Positions 1-5,985 of a DNA stretch of 5,985 nucleotides are shown here, one piece after another. The first letter of the stretch is position 1, and each line of letters starts with the position of its first letter. Origin of the DNA: Ectopseudomonas composti (GTDB lineage: Bacteria > Pseudomonadota > Gammaproteobacteria > Pseudomonadales > Pseudomonadaceae); the NCBI GenBank assembly GCA_946886245.1, contig CAMPIF010000292.1, forward strand, positions 1 through 5,985, in the 5' to 3' direction. The notes under the pieces were generated by a model. It was not told where the DNA came from. It worked only from the letters and a program-made list of their open reading frames with translations, and made no database searches. The position numbers and the translations under genes were made by a program.

Positions 1-521
1 ATATAGAACAGCAGCTCGCGGCGCTGCGGATGATCCTTGAGCCAGGCACGAATCTCGTCGGCGCGGACGATGGCTTCTTCACCGGCAATGCGGCTGAAAC
101 GCTCGCGGCGGGCCTGCTCACTGGCCTGCTGGCGCACCTGGCGCTGCCAGGCCTCGGTAAAGATCGCCGGCATGCGCTGGCTCAGCTCCAGCGCCTTGAG
201 CAATTGCCATTCGCCGCTGTCCAGCCAGGCTTCGTCGCAGGTGCCGCAGAGATCCAGGCGATTGGCGCGGGTGCCGCTGATCTGAAACTTGCTCATCAGC
301 TTGGCGCACTTGGGACAACTCAGGGCATGGCTGGTTTCGCCCACTTCGGCCTCGGCAGCCAGCTCGGTTGACGTCTCTTGTGCTGGCTGGCGCTCGGCCC
401 AGTCGCGGTAGTGCAACAGGCTAACCAGCGTGCCTTGGCACTGTGCGCAGCCATGGCCAAGCAGGCCATCTTCGAGTTTTGCCGGTTGCAGGCGGCTGGT
501 ACGGCAGGCGGGGCAATGCAT
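1..521 (-). CDS. Zinc-ribbon (zf-TFIIB family) protein, partial at C-terminus
   Basis: This gene starts at the ATG whose complement is 519-521 and reads through the left edge without a stop, giving 173 complete codons. An AAGGA Shine-Dalgarno lies 7 nt upstream. Two zinc ribbons are visible. The first has C3xxC6 and C25xxC28. The second has C69xxC72 and C92xxC95 followed by WLDSGEW (residues 99-105), the hallmark of the zf-TFIIB family. The remainder (about 110-173) is charged and probably helical, with many Arg, Glu and Gln. Zinc binding by the two ribbons is well supported by the cysteine spacing. The biological role is unknown; such proteins are usually annotated only as zinc-finger domain proteins. 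It is transcribed divergently from the DUF3301 gene. How many residues are missing on the left cannot be told. Confidence 0.85.
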   Translation of the reverse strand, partial: MHCPACRTSRLQPAKLEDGLLGHGCAQCQGTLVSLLHYRDWAERQPAQETSTELAAEAEVGETSHALSCPKCAKLMSKFQISGTRANRLDLCGTCDEAWLDSGEWQLLKALELSQRMPAIFTEAWQRQVRQQASEQARRERFSRIAGEEAIVRADEIRAWLKDHPQRRELLFY

Positions 522-643
522 GGTGACGTCCTTTTCATCTGAAGAGAGCGAACGCTAATGCACAGCCGACACATGGGCAAGCCACGATGCTGAGAAACAG
601 GTAGCAGATAAGCTAAGCTCTGTGTCCCCGATCTGGAGGCGCC

Positions 644-1036
644 ATGATCAATCTGTTCGATGTCTTCCTGCTGATGCTGTTCGCCACTGCCTGCGCCTGG
701 CTATGGCGCGGCCACGGCATTCGCGAGCGTGCGTTGAGCTTCGCCAAGCAGCACTGCGCCAAGCTCGATGTCGAACTGCTCGACGGCGCCGTGGCGCTGC
801 GCCGCCTGGCCATCCAGCGGGATGCCAAAGGCCACCGCCGCCTGGCGCGACTCTATGACTTCGAATTCACCGTCACCGGCGAACAGCGCCTGCGCGGACA
901 TATCAGCATGTTCGGCCCGCACCTGGGCCGCATCGAGCTGGAGCCTCACCCGGTGCTTGAATCACAGCCCGAACCGGTTGCGGTGCAGCAGCCAGGCAAC
1001 GTCATCCGCCTGGAAGACTGGCGGCGCAAGGCCTGA
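644..1036 (+). CDS. DUF3301 family membrane-anchored protein
   Basis: A 130-residue protein starting at ATG 644, with a GGAGG Shine-Dalgarno at 635-639 (4-nt spacer, rather close). Residues about 4-21 form one hydrophobic segment ending in WLWR, consistent with an N-terminal membrane anchor. The soluble part contains a basic helix (26-45) and then a conserved core around 66-100: RLARLYDFEFTVTG, then GHISMFGPHLGRIELEPH. This alternating aromatic and basic pattern is what I recognise as DUF3301, a gammaproteobacterial family of unknown function. The tail (about 105-130) is Pro/Gln-rich and ends in a basic stretch. The N-terminal segment has no obvious signal-peptidase site, so a retained anchor is more likely than secretion. 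The gene stands alone, divergent from the zinc-ribbon gene and convergent with the hydrolase. Confidence 0.82.
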   Translation: MINLFDVFLLMLFATACAWLWRGHGIRERALSFAKQHCAKLDVELLDGAVALRRLAIQRDAKGHRRLARLYDFEFTVTGEQRLRGHISMFGPHLGRIELEPHPVLESQPEPVAVQQPGNVIRLEDWRRKA

Positions 1037-1051
1037 GCCGTCGCCTCCGTG

Positions 1052-1074
1052 CTGGCGGGTTGCACCTGCCCTAC
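1052..1074 (-). repeat. Half copy of the GTAGGGCGGGTGCAACCCGCC repeat
   Basis: On the minus strand these 23 bases match the left arm of the inverted repeat at 3448-3470 at 22 of 23 positions; the difference is A for G. Within it, GCGGGT and ACCTGC (plus strand 1056-1061 and 1065-1070, counting the shared T) can fold into a short hairpin with one G-T wobble. It lies between two convergent genes, so it may act as a weak bidirectional transcription barrier, but there is no T-tract. Its terminal GTAGGG contributes the TAG stop codon of the hydrolase. Confidence 0.7.
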
Positions 1075-1949
1075 CCGCGTTGTAGCAGGAAATCGGCCAC
1101 GCGCTCGGCGCTATCCGCTGGCTGCTCCTGCATGAAGCAGTGCCCGCCCGGCACCACCTGACTGCGCACATGGGCGTTGCTCGCGCACCAGCGCGCCACC
1201 GATTTGGCGACGAAGGGATAGGTGTGCACGCCCTGAATCACCTCGGTCGGGGTCGTCACCTTGGCCAGCGACGGCCACAGGCGCCGTGGGAAGGAGCCGA
1301 AGATATCGGCCTCGCGGCTTGGCCGGCACTTGAGTTCGACGCCACCCTCGACGTCCTTCAGTGCATGCTCGATATAGGCGTCGAACGCCGCCTCGTCCCA
1401 GCCACGGAACATCCCACGGCCATGCAGCGCAGCGTGCGCGCTGGCGCGATCCGGCCATTGCCGGCGACGTTTCTGCGCCTTCTTCGCCATACCGGTGCGC
1501 TGCGCCAGGCCAACCACATCGGACAGCGCCATCACGCCGATCATCGCCGGGCTGAACAGCACCGGATCGAGCAACACCGCGCGCCGGAACAACTCGGGAT
1601 GGCGCGCCAGGATCAGGCTGGTGAGCACGCCACCGAAGCTGTGACCAAGGGCGAAACGCGGCACTTCGCCAAACGGCCCACGCAAGGTGTCGAAAGCCTC
1701 TACCGCCAGCTCGGCGCTGCGGTTCCAACCATGGAAGCGGCCACCATGATCGCTGTCGCCATGGCCCTGTACATCGCACAGCCAGAGGTCGAAGTCCTCG
1801 GCCAGCAGCGCCAGCATCGGTGTGTAGACGCGCCCGCAATAGCCATTGCCGTGCAGGAAATGCAGGAGCGGCTTACCCGACGGCGGCGTATGCCAGCCAC
1901 GCAGGGTGAAACCGGCAGAGGTGTCATGAGACCAGGGCAGCAGTTGCAT
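1071..1949 (-). CDS. Alpha/beta hydrolase
   Basis: A 292-residue alpha/beta-hydrolase-fold protein with no signal peptide, so probably cytoplasmic. Visible landmarks are the oxyanion-hole motif HGNG (33-36), a CDVQGHGDSD loop (58-67), the nucleophile elbow GHSFGG (102-107) with Ser104, and a catalytic His270 in GGHCF. The usual acid after strand 7 would sit in QGVHTYPF (239-246), where no Asp or Glu is present. Asp128 in LLDP after strand 6 is the best substitute, as in some haloalkane dehalogenases. Residues about 135-225 form a basic cap region. The substrate cannot be predicted. The gene follows the CobW-type GTPase by 38 bp on the same strand, so co-transcription is likely. The Shine-Dalgarno is weak (GGA 9 nt before ATG) and overlaps a DnaA-box sequence. 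The stop codon lies in a dispersed repeat. Confidence 0.88.
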   Translation of the reverse strand: MQLLPWSHDTSAGFTLRGWHTPPSGKPLLHFLHGNGYCGRVYTPMLALLAEDFDLWLCDVQGHGDSDHGGRFHGWNRSAELAVEAFDTLRGPFGEVPRFALGHSFGGVLTSLILARHPELFRRAVLLDPVLFSPAMIGVMALSDVVGLAQRTGMAKKAQKRRRQWPDRASAHAALHGRGMFRGWDEAAFDAYIEHALKDVEGGVELKCRPSREADIFGSFPRRLWPSLAKVTTPTEVIQGVHTYPFVAKSVARWCASNAHVRSQVVPGGHCFMQEQPADSAERVADFLLQRG

Positions 1950-1955
1950 TCAGGG

Positions 1956-1964
1956 TTATCCACA
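1956..1964 (+). promoter_or_regulatory. Perfect DnaA-box 9-mer TTATCCACA
   Basis: TTATCCACA matches the DnaA box consensus exactly. It sits in the 38-bp gap between the CobW-type gene and the hydrolase, just upstream of the hydrolase ATG. It is a single site with no second box seen nearby, so function is uncertain. If the synteny with P. aeruginosa holds, the region lies fairly near oriC, where extra DnaA sites are more plausible. Confidence 0.3.
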
Positions 1965-1987
1965 GCGACGAAAGCGCGGCGAGTTTA

Positions 1988-2965
1988 TCAGCCTGTCGCC
2001 GTGATTCGGCAGGCGGTGAACGAGGCCGTCAGCGCGTCGGCGCTCTGCGCCTGCTCGAAGATCAGCTCCAGTCGCGAGTCCTTGCGCCATTCACTCGCAG
2101 GCCAGGCCTGCAGCGCTTGCCCCTGCAGGGCATTCAACGAGCGCCAACCCTCGGCGCCGTGCAGCACGGCCTTGGCCCTGCGCCAACTCAGGCTCTGCAG
2201 CCATTGGCTGACCCGCGCGAGATCGAAACGCTGGCTCGGGTGCCAGCGCCAGCCGATGCTCCAGCCCTCGGCCTGATCCTGCACCAGGCAGATCGGCTCG
2301 GCGGCGTTGCGCCAGATCTGCGCCATGCCCATCAGGCCTGCGGGGAGCTCGGCGCTCACCTCGATGGGCGCGGCCTGGACGGCCAGGCCCGGCAGCAGGG
2401 CCAGGTCAAGCTGACCCTGCTCGGTCCAGTGCAACGGCACCGTCGGCAACTCGCCGGCAATCCGCGTTCGCGTGGCCTCGTCCAGACACTCACTCTTGTT
2501 CAGCAGCAGCAAACCAGCGGCATCCAGCGCCTGGTGCTGCACGTCGGGCAGCGGTTGACCTGTCGCCAACGCAGCAGCATCCAGCACCACCAGCGCCGGT
2601 TGCACGGCCAGCACACCGAGCCACGGCGGCTGACGCAATTGCCCCAGCAACTGCGCCGGATGCCCCAGGCCGGACGGCTCGATCAGCAGGCGATCGGGCT
2701 TCGCTTTGCGCAGCAGGCGCCCGAGGCCGACCTGAAACGGTGCGCCGTTGACGCAGCACAGGCAGCCACCGGCCACTTCGGCCATGGCGATGCCGTCGTC
2801 GCCTCGTTCCAGCAGGGCGGCGTCCAGGCCGATCTGGCCGAATTCGTTGATCAGCACCGCCCAGCGCTCGCCCGCCGGCTTCTGCGCCAGCAGGTGACGG
2901 ATCAGCGTGGTCTTGCCGGCGCCGAGCGGGCCAGCGATGAGGTGGGTGGGGATTTGACTGAGCAT
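1988..2965 (-). CDS. COG0523/CobW-family GTPase (short form)
   Basis: A 325-residue G3E-family P-loop GTPase of the COG0523 group, whose members are known or proposed metal chaperones. Motifs in order: Walker A GPLGAGKTT (12-20); INEFG (39-43); the metal-binding CxCC motif at C68-L-C70-C71; the EPSGLGHP switch segment (96-103); and a G4 motif NKSE (156-159), where the usual last residue is Asp. The C-terminal part (about 222-305) looks like a divergent CobW_C domain and lacks the RRPFHP signature of ZigA. It has few histidines. I chose ATG 2965 because it puts the P-loop strand at the N-terminus; it has no good Shine-Dalgarno. An in-frame TTG at 3013 would add 16 residues but also lacks one. 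The gene leads a probable two-gene unit with the hydrolase and is separate from the zigA operon. The metal served is unknown. I recall an equivalent GTPase near PA5532. Confidence 0.86.
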   Translation of the reverse strand: MLSQIPTHLIAGPLGAGKTTLIRHLLAQKPAGERWAVLINEFGQIGLDAALLERGDDGIAMAEVAGGCLCCVNGAPFQVGLGRLLRKAKPDRLLIEPSGLGHPAQLLGQLRQPPWLGVLAVQPALVVLDAAALATGQPLPDVQHQALDAAGLLLLNKSECLDEATRTRIAGELPTVPLHWTEQGQLDLALLPGLAVQAAPIEVSAELPAGLMGMAQIWRNAAEPICLVQDQAEGWSIGWRWHPSQRFDLARVSQWLQSLSWRRAKAVLHGAEGWRSLNALQGQALQAWPASEWRKDSRLELIFEQAQSADALTASFTACRITATG

Positions 2966-3060
2966 GAATCTATGTTCGGTGGTTCGCCAGGCAACTGCCA
3001 GCACAGACTGCAAAGAAGCAGCATGTTAGATTCGCCGGCAGTTTTTCGGGAGTCGAAACG

Positions 3061-3411
3061 ATGCGTGCATGGCTGTTGCTGTTTTGCCTGCTGCCGGGCC
3101 TGGCCCTGGCCGAAGCCTGCGTGGTGCATAGCCAGGCCGAGCGCTTGAGCGTGCAGATCTGCCAGGAGAATCGCAACATCCCCGCCACCCTGTTTCGCGA
3201 AGGCTTCTGCCAGCCGCAGTTGCAAGGCCAGACCGTCGAGGTGGAGTTCGTCGAGCAGTGCCCCAAGGGCGCCCACGGCGTCTGTCAGAACGCGCGCGCC
3301 GGTAGCGGCCTGTACCTGCAGGATATCCACTACTACGGCGTGGCCAGCGACGCGCTGTACCTGGAGCCGGCCTGCACCAGCCAGTATCAAGGCACGTGGA
3401 TCAAGCCCTGA
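3061..3411 (+). CDS. Secreted cysteine-rich small protein of unknown function
   Basis: A 116-residue protein from ATG 3061, with a GGGAG Shine-Dalgarno at 3048-3052 (8-nt spacer). Residues 1-17 (MRAWLLLFCLLPGLALA) are a clear Sec signal peptide with a likely cut after ALA17. The mature part of about 99 residues has six cysteines (20, 34, 50, 67, 75, 105), an even number that fits three disulfides in the periplasm. Other marked segments are QICQENRNIPATLF (32-45) and GLYLQDIHYYGV (83-94). The sequence before C20 (A-E-A) does not fit a lipobox, so a lipoprotein is unlikely. I do not recognise a named family. It is divergent from the CobW-type gene, and a small hypothetical gene sits at about the same place in P. 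aeruginosa as I recall. A link to metal handling is suggested only by location. Confidence 0.82.
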   Translation: MRAWLLLFCLLPGLALAEACVVHSQAERLSVQICQENRNIPATLFREGFCQPQLQGQTVEVEFVEQCPKGAHGVCQNARAGSGLYLQDIHYYGVASDALYLEPACTSQYQGTWIKP

Positions 3412-3446
3412 ACCTCCACAACGCCAAGCGGCGCGGGTCTGAATAG

Positions 3447-3501
3447 CGTAGGGCGGGTGCAACCCGCCAGGCTGCGAGTGGCGGGTTGCACCCGCCCTGC
3501 G
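3447..3501. repeat. Dispersed inverted repeat with GTAGGG ends
   Basis: Arms at 3447-3469 and 3479-3501 pair at 22 of 23 positions around a 9-nt loop. The only mismatch is at the second base of the GTAGGG end. Each arm is itself palindromic: GGCGGGT, GCA, ACCCGCC, a perfect 7-bp stem. A near-identical single arm occurs at 1052-1074, which shows that it is a dispersed element. It lies 35 bp after the secreted-protein stop codon and may stabilise or end that transcript. No T-tract follows. It resembles REP-type or miniature repeats of Pseudomonas. Confidence 0.85.
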
Positions 3502-3518
3502 AGGAAATGCAACGACCC

Positions 3519-3646
3519 TGACATCAAAATGTCACCAAACGAGCGCCTAATGACTACGGGTACCTCACATGACCCTCATGTCGAGTCACGCGTCGACATG
3601 ATCTCTTGGTGCTTAAGGCCGGGGCAGTTGCTCCGGCCTATTTTTT
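3519..3646 (+). ncRNA. Candidate small RNA ending in an intrinsic terminator
   Basis: This is a hypothesis. The segment ends in a strong terminator 235 bp past the nearest upstream stop codon, beyond a large repeat that may already end that gene's transcript. It contains the palindrome TGACAT-CAAA-ATGTCA (3519-3534). It also has a 6-bp hairpin ACATGA-CCC-TCATGT (3567-3581) and a 9-bp hairpin with arms 3576-3584 and 3593-3601. The last two share the strand TCATGT, so only one can form. CTGACA at 3518-3523 resembles a -35 box, but the CCTAAT at 3546-3551 is 22 bp away, too far for a good sigma-70 promoter. The true 5' end is unknown. The alternative is a long 3' UTR of the secreted-protein gene. 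It matches no RNA family I recognise. Confidence 0.28.
3616..3646 (+). terminator. Rho-independent terminator
   Basis: AGGCCGGGG (3616-3624) pairs with CTCCGGCCT (3631-3639) across a CAGTTG loop: nine pairs with one G-T wobble. It is followed by A and then six T residues (3641-3646). The T-tract is only on the plus-strand side, so it ends rightward transcription, either from the secreted-protein gene or from an independent small RNA. Confidence 0.8.
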
Positions 3647-3661
3647 CATGGCTCGCCACCA

Positions 3662-3725
3662 GTAGGGTGCGCCGTGCGCACCGAGCAAACACCGAGGTAT
3701 TCGCGGTGCGCGCAGCGCACCCTAC
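3662..3725. repeat. Second inverted repeat, GTAGGGTGCGC...GCGCACCCTAC
   Basis: Arms at 3662-3682 and 3705-3725 pair at 19 of 21 positions around a 22-nt loop. The two mismatches lie near the arm centre, at the 12th and 14th bases. The GTAGGG end is shared with the repeat at 3447-3501, but the interior differs, so it is a related or separate type of dispersed element. It lies 26 bp downstream of the DUF1826 stop codon. It could form a strong hairpin in that gene's transcript, but has no T-tract on either side. Confidence 0.8.
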
Positions 3726-3751
3726 GGAGGGCAGCCAACCAAGGATTTCGC

Positions 3752-4395
3752 TCAGGCCAGCCAATCCAGGGTCAGCAGCAAGCGCCGCTGCCCGGCAGGC
3801 GGCTGCGGCGAGCGGTGGATCAATCCACGCCCTTCGTTGCCGTGCCATTTCTCGCCCTTGGCCAGCGCCACATGGCCGCTATCGAGGCGCCGGATCAACG
3901 CCTCGTCCTGCGGCTCTGCCCCCGGCTGGCCGAGCTCGCTGCGCGGCATGGCGCCCTCTTCCAGCCAATCGCTGCCGACACCGGCATAGCTGGTGATCAG
4001 CCGTACCGGCACGTGGTCGACGTGAAAACGCGGGCACATGGCCTTGTCCAGCGCGCGCAGGCGCAGCCCGATGCGCTCGGCGTCGAGCAGGCAGGCATAG
4101 GCGCGCACCAGCCAGGCCACGTCGGCGAGAAAGGCCGCCTGGCCCGGCAGATCGGCGTACTGCGCCACCAGGCCGTCGAGGTTCGGCTCGCTGTCCGCAC
4201 GCGCCAGCTCCAGGGTCATGGACTGCGCCAGCGGTTCGCCTTGCGCCAGCAGCGTCTCGGCGAAGTCGATGATCTGCGCCGGCAGGCGACGCTGCCAGAC
4301 GGCGAGATTGACGCCATCGTGCAGCACTTCACCGAGCACCTGGATATCCTCGCCCAGCACCTGCCGGGACACTTTCGGCAACTGCAGGGCGAACA

Positions 4396-4396
<1 letters not shown>
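3752..4396 (-). CDS. DUF1826 family protein, possible Fe(II)/2-oxoglutarate-type oxygenase fold
   Basis: A 214-residue soluble protein that I recognise as DUF1826, a family often found next to COG0523 zinc GTPases. The conserved blocks are CPRFHVDHVPVRLITSY (121-137) and GHVALAKGEKWHGNEG (174-189), then HRSP (194-197) and RRLLLTLDW (204-212). H125-x-D127, H194 and R204 or R205 follow the HxD...H...R order of Fe(II)/2-oxoglutarate oxygenases, with Arg about ten residues after the distal His. This assignment is my inference; the family's reaction is not established as far as I know. The start codon overlaps the zigA stop as TGATG, and AGGAGG lies 7 nt upstream inside zigA. It is therefore translationally coupled and is the last gene of the dksA2-zigA operon. 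Expression would follow zinc limitation if the operon is Zur-controlled. Confidence 0.87.
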
Positions 4397-5601
<1,205 letters not shown>

Positions 5602-5615
5602 GGGGTGTTCCTCGT

Positions 5616-5985
5616 TCAGTCACGGTCACGCTGATGTTTTTCGCGCTGCTCCTGACGCTCCTTGGCTTCGATGCACAAGGTTGCGGTGGGGCGCAGCAGC
5701 AAGCGCTTGAGGCCAATGGGCTCACCGGTCTCCGAGCACCAGCCGTATTCGCCACGCGCCAGGCGTTCGAGCGCCTGGTCGATCTTGTCCAGCAGCTTCT
5801 TCTCCCGCTCCAGCAGGCGCAGCTGCCACTGGCGCTGCTCCTCGGCGGCGCCGATGTCGGCGACGTCACTGCTGGTGTCGGGTTGGCGCAACTCGGTGAT
5901 TTCCTCATCGATGCGCGCCTGCAACTCGGCACGCTGCGTCAGCAACAGTTCGCGGAAGAACAACTGCTGGGCGTCATTCATGTAG
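5616..5985 (-). CDS. dksA2: DksA2, zinc-independent DksA paralogue, probably partial at N-terminus
   Basis: A DksA/TraR-family RNA polymerase-binding regulator of the stringent response that acts with ppGpp through the secondary channel. Numbering from the ATG at 5981 gives 121 residues. The coiled coil spans about 5-75 with a tip carrying D39 and D42, which align without gaps to D71 and D74 of E. coli DksA. The zinc-ribbon position has C82, T85, C103 and A106 in place of four cysteines. This is the C-T-C-A pattern of P. aeruginosa DksA2, which works without zinc. The codon before this ATG is TAC (Tyr). E. coli DksA has an internal YMNEAQ and this protein would read YMNDAQ, so the true start probably lies beyond the right edge. 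I recall P. aeruginosa DksA2 as slightly longer. It is first in the operon with zigA (14-bp gap). Any promoter and Zur box would be outside the window. Confidence 0.9.
   Translation of the reverse strand, partial: YMNDAQQLFFRELLLTQRAELQARIDEEITELRQPDTSSDVADIGAAEEQRQWQLRLLEREKKLLDKIDQALERLARGEYGWCSETGEPIGLKRLLLRPTATLCIEAKERQEQREKHQRDRD

Larger units (their letters stand above)
3412..3751. other. 340-bp gene-free stretch with repeats and a terminator
   Basis: No convincing gene is present. From left to right it holds a large inverted repeat (3447-3501), a perfect TGACAT-4-ATGTCA palindrome (3519-3534), two overlapping hairpins that share one strand (3567-3581 and 3576-3601), a plus-strand intrinsic terminator (3616-3646) and a second large inverted repeat (3662-3725). 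The one open frame that crosses it on the plus strand runs through the repeats and the terminator and has no credible ribosome site. The stretch lies between two convergent genes, a common place for repeats and small RNAs. Confidence 0.7.

Noticed and set aside
320..580. 86-codon minus-strand frame with many cysteines
   Set aside because: It is in a different frame from the zinc-ribbon gene covering the same DNA, which has proper CxxC spacing and a Shine-Dalgarno.
1140..2276. 378-codon plus-strand frame opposite the hydrolase
   Set aside because: Antisense shadow. The minus strand has a complete alpha/beta hydrolase with catalytic motifs.
2966..3013. TTG start extending the CobW-type GTPase by 16 residues
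   Set aside because: No Shine-Dalgarno is visible and the extra residues precede the normal P-loop strand position, so ATG 2965 is preferred; not fully excluded.
3015..3035. Possible Zur operator (ATGTTA half-site) between the CobW-type and secreted-protein genes
   Set aside because: Only one half-site-like word is present and no matching TAACAT half lies at the right spacing, so it does not make a Zur box.
3106..3120. Lipoprotein signal in the secreted protein (A-E-A before Cys20)
   Set aside because: Glu at the -2 position does not fit a lipobox, while ALA17 is a good signal peptidase I site.
2117..3148. 343-codon plus-strand frame opposite the short CobW-type gene
   Set aside because: Antisense shadow with Gln/Arg/His-rich composition and no domain. 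It also overlaps the start of the secreted-protein gene in another frame.
3447..3725. CRISPR array or phage attachment site in the repeat-rich gap
   Set aside because: The repeats are inverted rather than evenly spaced direct repeats, and there is no integrase or tRNA gene nearby.
3457..3996. 179-codon plus-strand frame in the intergenic region
   Set aside because: It runs through both inverted repeats and the terminator, has no clear ribosome site and then overlaps DUF1826 antisense.

Overview
The window is GC-rich, densely coded chromosomal DNA that looks like Pseudomonas. The strongest clue is the minus-strand gene block dksA2 - zigA - DUF1826. It matches the zinc-starvation cluster I remember from P. 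aeruginosa as roughly PA5534-PA5536 (recalled, not searched). GTAGGG-ended dispersed inverted repeats also fit Pseudomonas. I cannot name the species.

Layout by region. (1) Positions 1-521, minus: a zinc-ribbon (zf-TFIIB type) protein that runs off the left edge. (2) 522-643: a divergent intergenic region. (3) 644-1036, plus: a DUF3301 membrane-anchored small protein. It converges on (4) a minus-strand pair, 2965-1071: a short COG0523/CobW-type GTPase followed 38 bp later by an alpha/beta hydrolase. A repeat arm lies at the convergent 3' ends. (5) 3061-3411, plus: a small secreted cysteine-rich protein of unknown function, divergent from the CobW gene. (6) 3412-3751: 340 bp without a convincing gene. 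It holds two large inverted repeats, several small palindromes and a clear intrinsic terminator on the plus strand, possibly the end of a small RNA. (7) 5985-3752, minus: a tight operon of dksA2, zigA and a DUF1826 gene, with a 14-bp gap and then a 1-bp overlap.

How the genes fit together: DksA2 is the DksA paralogue that has lost two of the four zinc-binding cysteines, so it can work with RNA polymerase when zinc is scarce. ZigA is a COG0523 GTPase proposed to deliver zinc to essential enzymes under the same conditions. The translationally coupled DUF1826 protein carries an HxD...H...R pattern like that of Fe(II)/2-oxoglutarate oxygenases and could be a client or effector. The expected Zur operator would lie beyond the right edge; I see no full Zur box inside the window. 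The second COG0523 gene is in a separate transcription unit and has an unusual G4 motif. The most useful leads are the DUF1826 motif, the terminator-ended structured intergenic RNA candidate, the odd residues in the two metal-related regulators, and the repeats, one of which supplies the hydrolase stop codon.
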